64,000 nt of DNA from SCN-70-22 sp046327755 (GTDB lineage: Bacteria; Gemmatimonadota; Gemmatimonadetes; Gemmatimonadales; Gemmatimonadaceae). Both the position numbers and the translations under genes were made by a program. The stretch covers positions 62,001-126,000 of the forward strand of contig JAXLXW010000002.1 of the NCBI GenBank assembly GCA_046327755.1. The letters run 5' to 3'. Below the pieces are notes generated by a model. The model was not told the DNA's origin, searched no databases, and saw nothing but the letters and a program-made list of their open reading frames with translations. Below are positions 1-8,227 of this stretch, in pieces (position 1 is the stretch's first letter; every line of letters starts with the position of its first letter).

Positions 1-131
1 GCGAAGACCGGGGACGCCCCCGCCACGAGCAGCGCAACGCCGACGAGCGCGGGAACCGGTTGCCCCCAACGCACGCGACGCCTGACGCCCCATCCGACAC
101 GCACCGACCGATGCCCCCACTCGCTGTGCAT
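1..131 (-). CDS. 5' end of an exported protein (runs off left edge)
   Basis: A minus-strand frame opens with ATG at 131-129, only 2 nt after the stop of the upstream HerA-like gene, and stays open to the window edge (43 codons visible). The residues seen are an Arg-rich n-region (RVRWGVRRRVRW-like composition) followed by a hydrophobic run PALVGVALLVAGA and a likely signal-peptidase site near SPVFA. This is the layout of a Sec signal peptide, so the product is probably exported or periplasmic. Nothing of the mature protein is visible and no family can be named. The tight spacing suggests co-transcription with the HerA/NurA-like genes. A later GTG in the same frame is an alternative start. Confidence 0.5.
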   Translation of the reverse strand, partial: MHSEWGHRSVRVGWGVRRRVRWGQPVPALVGVALLVAGASPVF

Positions 132-133
132 CG

Positions 134-2149
134 CTAGGTGCCGTACGGATCGCCGAGGGGAGCCGGGCGCAACGGACGCACCGGCGCCGGCGTGGCGGTC
201 CGCGACGCCACGACGGAGCGGAACTGCGACAGGAAGTACGCCTTCACGTCACCGGGACGTTCGCGCATGGTGCGATCGCGCGCCCGCAGGATCTCCTCCT
301 CCTCGTACAATCCCTCGAACACATGGGCGATTGGCGCGAGGGTGAGCTGCGGATCGAGCGTCCGCAGTTGGCGAAGCACCGCCTCCTTGAGCGTCGGTTC
401 CTCACCCTGCGGGAAACGCTCCGCCCCCTCGCGTCCCGACAGCATCGCGGGGCGCGGGAAGCGGACAAAGATCGGTTGCGCAAAGTGCGGATGGCGCACC
501 ATCAGCTGCCCCTTGTCGAGCGTGGCCAGCTTGGTGCGCGTCGACGCGCCGAGGACCGCGTAGCCAGGTGTCGCCAACTCGTCCGGATCCATGCGTCCGT
601 AGATCGCGGTCCCCGAGTTCCCCACCACGCGCCGGTGCACCTGTGACCGGAACTGCTGCGCGCTGAACAGCACGAGCCCCAGGTACCGCCCGCGTTCGGC
701 GATGTCGAGGAGCATCTTGCGCACATAGGTGTCCGGACCATCGCCCGGGGCGTACTTGTTGAGTTCATCGACGAAGACGACGATGTGATCGACGCCGAGC
801 GACCGGCGCTCGAGGTGATCGCGCAGCTTGGAGACGACGCGCGCGAAGATCAGGTCCTGCGCGTCTTCCTCGAGGCTGGCGACGTCGATCACATACACCG
901 CCCGGTCCTCGAAGCTCCCGAACGGGAGGTCCGAGGCATGGCCGTCGTTGGTGACGAGTCCTTCGCAGCGCGTGGCGATGTTCACCAGGCGGTTCCGCAC
1001 CTTCCGGATGGTCGCCACGTGATGCGTGCGCCACTGCTCGCGGTTGGCCCCTTCCATCGCGTCGATCAACTCGCGGAAGAAGGCGTCCAGGTCGGCGAAC
1101 GAACGCACCTGGAACTGACGCCCTCCGAGGATTGGGTCGGTGAACGGCTGGTCCACGACGCGCGAGGCGACGAAGTCTATCAGCGCGTCGGCCTTTGCAT
1201 CGATGTCATCCTTGTTGAGCAGCACCTCGGCGAACTGCATCACCTCCCGCAGCCCCCAGGTGAGCGGCGCAACATTGTGCTGCAGCGCCGGATTGGATCG
1301 CAGCGTGTTGAGCGCGAACCCCTTCGCCTTGTACGGCGCGAAGTAGTGCACGTTGGCAAACGGCGCCGCCGGCACCCCCAATCGCTCGTACATCGCACGG
1401 TCGCGCTCATCCAGCGATGACGGCTGGTCGAGGAAGCAGAGGTCGGGCCCCTTCACGTTGAACGCGACCGCCGCAACCGACCCCTTCTTCTCGGGGAAGT
1501 GGGCGAAGATCGAGGCGAGCAGCCATTCCACGGCCGACGTCTTGGTCGCAAGGCCGGAGACGCCGGTGATGTTGAGATGCGCCGCCTCCGGGCCGAGGAG
1601 GAAGTCCGCGTCGAGATAGATGGGCGACTCCATCCCGCCCGCCCGGTAGAGCCCGACCGGGATCCCGGTGCTCGCCCCGTCACGCAGGTAGCCGTCCATG
1701 CGAAGCGCGATCGCGACATCGCGATCGTCGGCGAGGAAGACCTGCCCCATCGGCACCGGCTGCAACGGTTCATCGGGGACGTGGCGCAGGACCGCGGCCG
1801 TGTACAGTCGAATCTCGGCGCGCTCCGTCGGGGCGCGGACGGCGCGCGCTGGGTCGCCGTCGAAGCCGATCACGTCATGCAGCGGCGAGACGAGGTCCGA
1901 GTACGACATCCCGTCGGTGACGACGCCGTACACCTGCGGCAGGTGCCCTTCGATGGCGTGCGTCCCCTCCACGCGCACGATGGTCCCGATCCCGACCGGC
2001 GAGTCGAGCGCCGTCCAGAAGTGGAACTCATGCGGCGTGTTGGGACGGCGCTCCGTGGCGACGACGCGCCCGAGCAGGAGCGGCGGCACGTCGAACGGCG
2101 GGTCGAACCCGGCGTCGGGGTCAGGCGACTCGTACGTCGAGGGAGACAT
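134..2149 (-). CDS. HerA-type ATPase / DNA translocase (DUF87-like)
   Basis: This 671-residue P-loop ATPase has a Walker A-like segment GVSGLATKTS near residue 200 and a Walker B segment VVFVDELNKYAP near residue 455. A sensor-like stretch follows, LVLFSAQQFRSQVHRRVVG, then a region about an ordinary gating residue set (RTKLATLDKGQLMVRHP). An N-terminal domain of about 150 residues fits the HerA/HAS barrel. The arrangement is that of HerA/FtsK-superfamily DNA translocases (DUF87), which form hexamers and work with NurA nuclease in DNA-end processing. The gene next upstream encodes a NurA-like protein, which supports this reading. I chose the start MSPSTYESPD (ATG 2149-2147) because the longer open frame begins with Arg-rich, low-complexity sequence. 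No strong ribosome-binding site is visible. The exact HerA subclass is uncertain. Confidence 0.78.
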   Translation of the reverse strand: MSPSTYESPDPDAGFDPPFDVPPLLLGRVVATERRPNTPHEFHFWTALDSPVGIGTIVRVEGTHAIEGHLPQVYGVVTDGMSYSDLVSPLHDVIGFDGDPARAVRAPTERAEIRLYTAAVLRHVPDEPLQPVPMGQVFLADDRDVAIALRMDGYLRDGASTGIPVGLYRAGGMESPIYLDADFLLGPEAAHLNITGVSGLATKTSAVEWLLASIFAHFPEKKGSVAAVAFNVKGPDLCFLDQPSSLDERDRAMYERLGVPAAPFANVHYFAPYKAKGFALNTLRSNPALQHNVAPLTWGLREVMQFAEVLLNKDDIDAKADALIDFVASRVVDQPFTDPILGGRQFQVRSFADLDAFFRELIDAMEGANREQWRTHHVATIRKVRNRLVNIATRCEGLVTNDGHASDLPFGSFEDRAVYVIDVASLEEDAQDLIFARVVSKLRDHLERRSLGVDHIVVFVDELNKYAPGDGPDTYVRKMLLDIAERGRYLGLVLFSAQQFRSQVHRRVVGNSGTAIYGRMDPDELATPGYAVLGASTRTKLATLDKGQLMVRHPHFAQPIFVRFPRPAMLSGREGAERFPQGEEPTLKEAVLRQLRTLDPQLTLAPIAHVFEGLYEEEEILRARDRTMRERPGDVKAYFLSQFRSVVASRTATPAPVRPLRPAPLGDPYGT

Positions 2150-2252
2150 CGGGTCAGGCAGGATTCGGAAGACGGAGCGCGGGGAAGCTAGCGAGCGGCG
2201 AAAGGGGGGCGGCGCGCGTGCGTGGCGACGCGCGTGCACGGCGACGCGGGAG

Positions 2253-3272
2253 TCACGACCAACCGAGTCGGCCGAGCGCGGCCCGCAGGTAGACCTCGCA
2301 GTCACGAATCCCGTACGCCATGGTGTCCCAGCGTGCATCGGGGAGCGCGAGCGGCGCCGCCTCGACGGCGACCCACTGGGAGACCGCATCGCAGGCGTCA
2401 TCCGGATCGGGCGCGATCGCCGCCAGTGCGGCCAGCGACAACTCGACGCGCACCAATCCCCAGAGCGGATCGTGCCCGCCGGGAGGGCGCAATCGCAGGT
2501 ACCACGACGCCACCGGGTCGCGCCAGCGCGTCTCCACCACGAAGAGCGACGACCGTTCGCGCGCGCCTAACGCCATCACCGTCGCCAGCGCCGCGCCGGT
2601 GGCGTACAGCGTGTGGTGCGACTTGATGACGCCCACGGCGCGCGCCCCGCCGAGGACGGTCGCGGTGGGGGCGAGCCCGCCATCGACATAGAGCGCGGCG
2701 TCCGGGGTGGCCGCACACCACGCGTCGGCCAGCTGCTGCTCGAGCGCCTCGCGACCGCGCTGCACCAGGTGCACGGCGCGACGCAGCATCTGCTGTGGAT
2801 GCGCCTCCTCGAGCGGAACGGCATCGTCGGTGGTGTCGACCAGCGGCGCCGCCATCGCCGCCAGCGCGTCGATGGCCACCGGGGGGAGGGCGGCCAGTGG
2901 AGCGTACAGCGCGTCGTCCGTCAGCGGGGCATCGCCCCAGGTCACGAGTCGCCGCTCCACGCGCGCGCGCACGACGGCTCCCGATCGCCCGTGGACGATG
3001 GGGACCGGCCCGACGTAGGCCAGGACGCGGCTCTCCTGCACGCCGTCGAGGAACGCAGCGAAGGTCGCCGCTGGCGCGGAATCTCGCGGTGGTGCCGGCA
3101 GCGCGTGCGCCCGCATGACGCGGTCACGCAGCAGGGCGGCGGCGCGGGTGCGGGGCGCGTCCTGCGTGGGGAGCGAGACCTCGAGCGAGGCGCCCCCCGC
3201 GTCGACCGCGTGCGCCAGCGTGCCTAACGCCTCGCGCAGCGCGCGCGGCGTCAGTTGACGCCGATGTCCCAC
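2253..3272 (-). CDS. NurA-like nuclease (HerA partner candidate)
   Basis: This 339-residue protein has two spaced Asp-Gly motifs: FLDGVQESRVLAYVG near residue 75 and ALYVDGGLAP near residue 194, the latter followed by ARAVGVIKSHH near residue 212. NurA 5'-3' nucleases have an RNase H-like fold with an early DG(S) motif and a later Asp followed by a 'G-(V/I)-(V/I)-K' strand, and this protein matches that order. A His/Tyr-containing region lies toward the C-terminus. The gene lies about 100 nt upstream of the HerA-like ATPase in the same orientation, the classical NurA-HerA pairing. The likely start is GTG at 3272, overlapping the end of the RAM-domain gene by 22 nt. Sequence similarity to characterised NurA is weak by eye, so the assignment relies on motif order plus neighbourhood. 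Confidence 0.6.
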   Translation of the reverse strand: MGHRRQLTPRALREALGTLAHAVDAGGASLEVSLPTQDAPRTRAAALLRDRVMRAHALPAPPRDSAPAATFAAFLDGVQESRVLAYVGPVPIVHGRSGAVVRARVERRLVTWGDAPLTDDALYAPLAALPPVAIDALAAMAAPLVDTTDDAVPLEEAHPQQMLRRAVHLVQRGREALEQQLADAWCAATPDAALYVDGGLAPTATVLGGARAVGVIKSHHTLYATGAALATVMALGARERSSLFVVETRWRDPVASWYLRLRPPGGHDPLWGLVRVELSLAALAAIAPDPDDACDAVSQWVAVEAAPLALPDARWDTMAYGIRDCEVYLRAALGRLGWS

Positions 3273-3529
3273 GCCTGCTCGAGGTCGCCCCTGGAGTACG
3301 CCCGGAACGCCGTCAACGTCTGCGTGCGCGTGATCCCCGAGACGGCGGGGAAGCGCTCGGTCACCACCTCGGCGATCTGTTCGTAGTTAGGCACCTTCAC
3401 GATCGCGACGAGGTCCCACTCCCCCGACACCGAATACACCTCCTGCACGCCGTCGATGCCGGCAATGGCGCGCGCCGTGTCGGGAATCTGCTTCGGGTCG
3501 GCCTTGATCAGGACAATCGTGGTGATCAC
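3251..3529 (-). CDS. stand-alone Lrp/AsnC ligand-binding (RAM) domain protein
   Basis: This 92-residue protein consists only of the alpha-beta effector domain found at the C-terminus of Lrp/AsnC regulators. It contains VITTIVLIKADP, then a central GIDGVQEVYSVSGEWDLVAI stretch, then the GITRTQTLTAF segment typical of the family. There is no helix-turn-helix domain. Stand-alone RAM proteins form ring oligomers that bind amino acids and may modulate full-length Lrp proteins. The start is GTG at 3529-3527: it overlaps the TGA of the upstream gene as GTGA (3529-3526), a typical coupled junction, which rejects the longer frame starting at MAPRRS. The adjacent NurA-like gene starts inside the 3' end. 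The ligand is unknown. Confidence 0.85.
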   Translation of the reverse strand: MITTIVLIKADPKQIPDTARAIAGIDGVQEVYSVSGEWDLVAIVKVPNYEQIAEVVTERFPAVSGITRTQTLTAFRAYSRGDLEQAWDIGVN

Positions 3530-4080
3530 GGTTCGTCGGGAAACGGGGGAACGCCGAGGAGCCACAACCCGGCCATGCGGTCGCGGCGGTCGATGTCGAC
3601 CAGGAGGTCGCGCGCAATGCGAACCGTCCGGGTCTCGCGATTGGCGCCGAGGCGGAAATGTATCGTGCGTTCCGCCCGGTCCGCCTCCGCCTGCAGCTGG
3701 GTGTTCACTTCGACGGCAACGCGCTTCCCCTGCTCCACCGCCCCCACGATGACCGTGCCATCCTCGACTTCGCCGGGGGGCGTCAGGTCGGCGCGCTTCT
3801 TCACGTCGGGCCAGACGGCGACCTCGACCCCGCGAATACGCCCGCCTCGGACATCCAGGATGAGCCAGGAGCCGTCGCTCCCCTCCAACTCGACGGCGGT
3901 CGCCTTGGGACGCTCCGCCGATTCGGGGGCCCGCACAACGGCGGACAGGATGTCGGTGTCGGCATCCCAGGTGTACTCGACGCTATCGGGGGCCCCGACG
4001 CACGGTTCGACGCGCACTGGGATGTTCACGTCCCCTCCTCGCTCCACTGGGTGGGCTTCGAGCGCGATCGTCCCTCTCAT
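3526..4080 (-). CDS. hypothetical protein with DUF2283-like segment
   Basis: This is a 184-residue acidic protein. Residues about 25-75 read VEYTWDADTDILSAVV, then a spacer, then SWLILDVRGGRIRGVEVAVW. That pattern ('Y-D-x-x-x-D-x-L ... D-x-x-G-x-I-x-G-(I/V)-E') is the one seen in DUF2283 proteins, a small family of unknown function. The C-terminal half has charged strands (RTIHFRLGANRETRTVRIA) and no signal peptide or membrane segment. The start was placed at MRGTIALEAH (ATG 4080-4078) because the 39 residues before it in the open frame look non-conserved. It is translationally coupled to the RAM-domain gene by a GTGA overlap and is probably the first gene of the minus-strand operon that ends at the left edge. 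No function can be given. Confidence 0.6.
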   Translation of the reverse strand: MRGTIALEAHPVERGGDVNIPVRVEPCVGAPDSVEYTWDADTDILSAVVRAPESAERPKATAVELEGSDGSWLILDVRGGRIRGVEVAVWPDVKKRADLTPPGEVEDGTVIVGAVEQGKRVAVEVNTQLQAEADRAERTIHFRLGANRETRTVRIARDLLVDIDRRDRMAGLWLLGVPPFPDEP

Positions 4081-4243
4081 AATAGGGTCTGTACCGCGAG
4101 TCCGAACAGAGCGGAGAATGACGAAGGCCGGAGCGGGGATTCTCCCCCCAACTCCGGCCTCCCGACGAACCGACGCGAGCCACACCATCTCGGGCACGCC
4201 CGTGCGCGCCTGTCGCTCCAGCGCGGCGCAGGGCCCCGAAGTC

Positions 4244-5446
4244 CTACCCCTTCAGCGACTTCCAGAGACGGATCGCGCGCGAAATCCCCTCGACCACGTC
4301 GCGCTGCGGCGCGGCGTACGAGGCGCGAATCCACTCCGGATTGTGGAAGGCGGCGCCCGGAACCATGGCAACGCCCTCCTCCTCGAGGAGGCGGGCGGCG
4401 AACGCCGACCCCGGCTCGGCGTGCCCCGGGAATGCCGCGGCCACGTTGAAGTAGAAGTAGAACGCCCCCGCGGGCCTAACGAGCGGAAGCTCCGGCTCAG
4501 CGGCGAAGACGGCGAGCGCGGCGTCGCGCCGCACGCGGTATTGCGCCACCATCGCTGCAATCGACGCGTCCGACTCCTCGAGGCGCGTGAGGGCGGCCAG
4601 CGCACCGTACTGCGCCATCGATGCGGTGTGGAAGGTCGCATGCGACTGGAAGGCCGTCATCGCCTTGGAGAGGGCGCGCGGCGCCACCGTCCACCCCACG
4701 CGCCACCCCGTCATGGCGTACGCCTTCGCCACGCCGTCCACCACCACCAGGTTGTCGCGATCCTCCGCGACCTGCAGCGCGCTCGGCGCCTCGCCTTCGT
4801 AGGAGATGCGACGGTAGATCTCGTCGCTGATCACCCACCACCCGCGCGCGCGCGCCAGCGCGAGGATGTCCCGCAACTCGGTGGCGGTGTAGACGGCGCC
4901 CGTGGGGTTGCACGGCGAGTTCAGCATGATCCCGCGCGTGCGCGGCGTCGCCGCCGCGGCGAGCATCTCGGCCGTCGCCTTGAGGTCGTTGGCCGCGTCG
5001 CCCATCACCGCGACCGGCGTTGCCCGCGCCAGTTGCACCATCTCGTAGTACGACGTCCAGCTCGGCGTCGGGATCAGCACCTCGTCGCCCGGACCAAACA
5101 GGCAAAAGCAGGCGTTGAACAGCGACTGCTTGGAACCGTTGGAGACCACCACGTCGAGCGGCGCGACGTCGGCGGCAACGGGACCGTACGCGCGCGTCAG
5201 CTCGGCGATCGCCGTGCGCAGGGCCAGGATCCCCTCCGTGGGCGTGTAGTGCGTGTGCCCGGCGTCGATGGCCGCCTTCCCCGCCTCGCGGATGAAGGCC
5301 GGGGTGTCGAAGTCCGGCTCCCCGGCGCCGAGGTCGACAATCGCGCGCCCCTCGGCCTTGAGGGCCTTGGCGCGCTGCGAAACGGCGATCGTCGCCGACT
5401 CCCGCAGGAGGGCGATGTTGGGAGAGGGTGAGAATTCGAGGGCCAT
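4244..5446 (-). CDS. class I pyridoxal-phosphate aminotransferase (aspartate-type)
   Basis: This 400-residue fold-type I aminotransferase probably transaminates aspartate or a related amino acid. It shows the substrate-arm and PLP motifs DLGAGEPDFDTP near residue 35, SNGSKQSLFNA near 115, LNSPCNPTGAVY near 172, SDEIYRRISYEG near 205 and the PLP-lysine segment VAKAYAMTGWRVGW near 238. The family usually has S-K at the lysine motif (SLSK-x-Y-x-MTG); here it is VDGVAK, with the lysine retained. The conserved RPAGAFYFYFN segment near residue 322 completes the aspartate aminotransferase Ib pattern. The start MALEFSPSPN (ATG 5446) matches the usual N-terminus. It is transcribed divergently from the pseudohelicase gene. 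Substrate specificity cannot be read from sequence. Confidence 0.9.
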   Translation of the reverse strand: MALEFSPSPNIALLRESATIAVSQRAKALKAEGRAIVDLGAGEPDFDTPAFIREAGKAAIDAGHTHYTPTEGILALRTAIAELTRAYGPVAADVAPLDVVVSNGSKQSLFNACFCLFGPGDEVLIPTPSWTSYYEMVQLARATPVAVMGDAANDLKATAEMLAAAATPRTRGIMLNSPCNPTGAVYTATELRDILALARARGWWVISDEIYRRISYEGEAPSALQVAEDRDNLVVVDGVAKAYAMTGWRVGWTVAPRALSKAMTAFQSHATFHTASMAQYGALAALTRLEESDASIAAMVAQYRVRRDAALAVFAAEPELPLVRPAGAFYFYFNVAAAFPGHAEPGSAFAARLLEEEGVAMVPGAAFHNPEWIRASYAAPQRDVVEGISRAIRLWKSLKG

Positions 5447-5573
5447 GGCGTGAGGATCGGTGGACTTGGGCGCTCGCACGATAGGAGCCGGGTCGCGGAC
5501 AGGGTATCTTACTCGTTCTTGCAAGACCAACGCGAGCGCACGCGCGACGTGCGCGATTGACAAGTGAGGCTTC

Positions 5574-7448
5574 GTGGAGCAGGACGAGAGCGGCGTGGCG
5601 AAAAGCCAGCACGTGGTGCACGTGCTACCGCCGGGAGATGCACGCCAGGCTGGCGTGGTGGGCCCCCAGGTGCAGCGGGCCGAGATGGAAGGAGAAGGAG
5701 TGCAGGTGCTCGTGCTGACGCCGAGTGCCGAGACAGCCGCCTGGATCGCGCGGCTGGTCAACAACGCGGCCAGCATCGAGACGGTGCTGCTGGTCCCGGT
5801 CACGGCCCCGGCGCGCGCGGCGCGTCGCCTGGCAGCCGGAGTGCGCGCCATCGCGGCGACCCCCGCCGACGCCCTCGCGCTGGTGCGCGGGGCCGCCCTC
5901 AAGCTCGAGTCGATCCAGACGCTCGTCATGGTCGACGGCGTCGAGCTGCTTGGCAGCGCGGGCGAGGCGCTGGCCACGCTCGTGAGCGAACTCCCCCGCG
6001 GCGCCGAGCGCGTCCTGATCGCAAGCGAAGTCGATGAGGCGTTGGACGGCTTCGTCGAGGCGCACATGCGCCGCGCCCGGCGCATGACGTACGAGCCCCT
6101 TCCCACCTCGGGTGGAAGCCTCCAGTACGTCGTGACGTCCCGCGGAGGACGTGGCGCGGTGCTCCGGCGGCTCCTCGACACCTTCGACCCGCCGCGGGCC
6201 ACCGTGGCGGTGGACGAGGCCTTTGCGCCGGCGGCGCACCACGCGCTTGCCGCGATCGGCTATCACGACGGCGACGAGACGGTGCGCGTGCGCACCGGTG
6301 CCATCGACGCGCACGAGCCACTGGTCGTCGCCTTCGGCGCGCCGGCCAGCGCCGCCGCGCTGCAGCGCATCACCGATGCCTCACCCAAGCAGCTCGTCGT
6401 CCTCGTCTCGCCGGAGGAACTCGCCGGTTTCTTGCGGCTGGCGGGACCGCGCGCGACGCCGCTGGCGCTGTCGACCGTCCCGGTCGCCGCACGCACCGCG
6501 GACGAAGCACTGCGCGACGAGTTGCGGAGCGTGCTCCACGCGCGCGCCCTGCATCGTGAAGTGCTGACGCTGGAACCCCTCCTGACCGAGCGCGATGCCG
6601 TGGAGGTGGCCGCGGCGGCCCTTCGACTGCTCGAAGTCGAGCGCGAGAAGGGGAAGGCGAAGAAGAGCGCGCGCGTCGTCGAGGCCCCCGCCGTCGCCGC
6701 CCCCACCGAGCGCGTCGCCCCCGTGGGGACGTCGTTCACGCGACTCTTCATCAACGTGGGTGAACGCGACGGCGCACGGAAAGGCGACTTCGTCGGGGCC
6801 ATCACGGGCGAGGCGCAGGTCGCCGCAGACAAGCTCGGGAACATCGAGCTGCGTGACACCTTCACGATCGTGGAAGTGGCGTCAGAGCTGGCCGAGCAGG
6901 TGATCGGCGCGCTCAACGGCACATCGATCCGCGGGCGCAAGGTGATGGCGCGCGAAGATCGCGGGCCGACCGAGCGCGAGGGCGCCCCGCGCGAAGGCCG
7001 CTTCGATCGCGGCGATCGCGGGGATCGCGGGGATCGTGGCGCGCGTCCGTTCCGCGGCGGGGATCGCGGGGATCGCGGCGGAGATCGCCCGCGGGGCGGA
7101 TTCCGCGGTGGTTTTGGCGGACGCGGGGAGCGGAGCGATCGTGGGGATCGTGGGGATCGCGGCGACCGTGGACCGCGCGGCGGCGAGCGCGGTAGTTTCC
7201 GCGGCGGTGACCGAGACCGCGGTGGGTTCCGCGGAGGCTTTGGTGGCGGCTTCCGTGGCCCGCGCCCCGAACGTGGAGAACGTGGCGGGGAGCGAGGCGG
7301 GGAGCGCGGTGGTGATCGCGGCGGCTTCCGTGGTCCGCGGCGGGATCGTGAGGAGCCCGGTGGTCCGCGCGCGATTCACGAGTCGCGTGAGTGGAGTGAG
7401 CGCGGCGATCGCCTGCGTCACTCGCGCGGGCGCCGCGGCGAGGACTGA
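5574..7448 (+). CDS. degenerate DEAD-box protein with DbpA RNA-binding domain and Arg-Gly-Asp tail
   Basis: This 624-residue protein has three parts. Residues 1-about 350 keep the outline of a two-domain DEAD-box helicase (VQVLVLTPSAETAAWIA as a motif Ia region; LVMVDGVELL where the DEAD box should be; a second half with PKQLVVLVSP). It lacks a Walker A P-loop and the DEAD residues. Residues about 388-465 are a well-preserved DbpA-type RNA-binding domain (FINVGERDGARKGDFVGAIT, then NIELRDTFTIVEV and SIRGRKVMARED). The last 160 residues are repeated GDRGDRG/RGG-type sequence encoded by tandem GGGGATCGC-like nonamers. Inference: an RNA-binding protein, perhaps a ribosome-assembly or RNA-chaperone factor without ATP-driven unwinding. 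The GTG start at 5574 has AAGTGAGG 6-7 nt upstream; ATG at 5685 is an alternative. Confidence 0.75.
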   Translation: MEQDESGVAKSQHVVHVLPPGDARQAGVVGPQVQRAEMEGEGVQVLVLTPSAETAAWIARLVNNAASIETVLLVPVTAPARAARRLAAGVRAIAATPADALALVRGAALKLESIQTLVMVDGVELLGSAGEALATLVSELPRGAERVLIASEVDEALDGFVEAHMRRARRMTYEPLPTSGGSLQYVVTSRGGRGAVLRRLLDTFDPPRATVAVDEAFAPAAHHALAAIGYHDGDETVRVRTGAIDAHEPLVVAFGAPASAAALQRITDASPKQLVVLVSPEELAGFLRLAGPRATPLALSTVPVAARTADEALRDELRSVLHARALHREVLTLEPLLTERDAVEVAAAALRLLEVEREKGKAKKSARVVEAPAVAAPTERVAPVGTSFTRLFINVGERDGARKGDFVGAITGEAQVAADKLGNIELRDTFTIVEVASELAEQVIGALNGTSIRGRKVMAREDRGPTEREGAPREGRFDRGDRGDRGDRGARPFRGGDRGDRGGDRPRGGFRGGFGGRGERSDRGDRGDRGDRGPRGGERGSFRGGDRDRGGFRGGFGGGFRGPRPERGERGGERGGERGGDRGGFRGPRRDREEPGGPRAIHESREWSERGDRLRHSRGRRGED

Positions 7449-7499
7449 TCGCAGCGTGGACACCGGTCGCGTGGACTTTACGCGGGAGATGCGGAACGG

Positions 7500-8111
7500 A
7501 TGACGACACTGCAGCTGACCGGCGGTTGGATCGAGGTGATCGCCGGCGTGATGTTCAGCGGCAAGTCGGAGGAACTCATGCGCCGCGTGCGGCGCGCGAT
7601 CATCGCCCGCAAGCGCGTCCAGGTGTTCAAGTCGCACCTGGACGACCGCTACGCGGGGCTCTTCCGGGTCTCGAGTCATGATGGACGATCGGTCGACGCC
7701 ATCCCGGTCGATTCCGCGGCGCAGGTGGCCGCGCGCATCGACCCGATGGCGCACGTGATCGCGATCGACGAGGCGCAGTTCCTCGATGAGGGGATCTGTG
7801 ACCTCGCGACGTCGCTCGCCAACCGTGGGCGGCGCGTCATCCTGGCGGGGATCGACACCGATTTCCGCGGCGAGCCATTCGGCCCGATGCCGCGACTGCT
7901 GGCCATCGCCGAAGTCGTCGACAAGCTGCACGCCATCTGCGTCCTCTGTGGCGCACCGGCGTGCCGCAACCAGCGCCTGATCCACGGCGAGCCGGCGGCG
8001 TGGGACTCGCCCGTCATCATGGTGGGAGCCGCCGATTCCTACGAAGCACGATGCCGGGCCTGCCACGTGGTGCGTCGCCGCGACGACGCGCAGCGGGCGT
8101 TGGGGATCTAG
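7500..8111 (+). CDS. tdk: thymidine kinase
   Basis: This 203-residue type II thymidine kinase phosphorylates thymidine to dTMP in the salvage pathway. It shows the P-loop GVMFSGKSEEL near residue 16, the Walker B/lid segment IAIDEAQFLDEG near residue 86, and GIDTDFRGEPFGP near 118. Two Cys pairs of the structural zinc lasso are present: CVLCGAP near 148 and CRACH near 180. The thymidine-recognition Tyr region (DSPVIMVGAADSYEARC) is also intact. The length agrees with the family (about 190-210). ATG 7500 has GGGAG about 10 nt upstream. The gene follows the pseudohelicase by 51 nt in the same direction and ends at a strong bidirectional hairpin. Confidence 0.97.
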   Translation: MTTLQLTGGWIEVIAGVMFSGKSEELMRRVRRAIIARKRVQVFKSHLDDRYAGLFRVSSHDGRSVDAIPVDSAAQVAARIDPMAHVIAIDEAQFLDEGICDLATSLANRGRRVILAGIDTDFRGEPFGPMPRLLAIAEVVDKLHAICVLCGAPACRNQRLIHGEPAAWDSPVIMVGAADSYEARCRACHVVRRRDDAQRALGI

Positions 8112-8162
8112 GGACGGACTTCCGGCCGGCATCTGCGCCGCGCCGCACGAACACCAACCATC

Positions 8163-8204
8163 GGAAACAAGCAACGGCGCCCTCGGGCGCCGTTGCTTGT
8201 TTCC
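8163..8204. terminator. bidirectional terminator hairpin between tdk and pilin operon
   Basis: A perfect inverted repeat, with arms at 8163-8182 and 8185-8204 around a 2-4 nt loop. The arm begins GGAAACAAGCAACGGCGCCC. It has A-rich and T-rich flanks on the two strands and lies between the convergent tdk (+) and PilX-like (-) genes, so it can end both transcripts. Confidence 0.85.
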
Positions 8205-8227
8205 ATCCCCTTCACGTTCGCCGCTCG

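Noticed and set aside
7000..7200. GATCGCGG repeats in the pseudohelicase tail as regulatory or replication-origin iterons
   Set aside because: They are in-frame codon repeats that produce G-D-R-G-D-R peptides, with no A/T-rich region or dnaA-like gene nearby.
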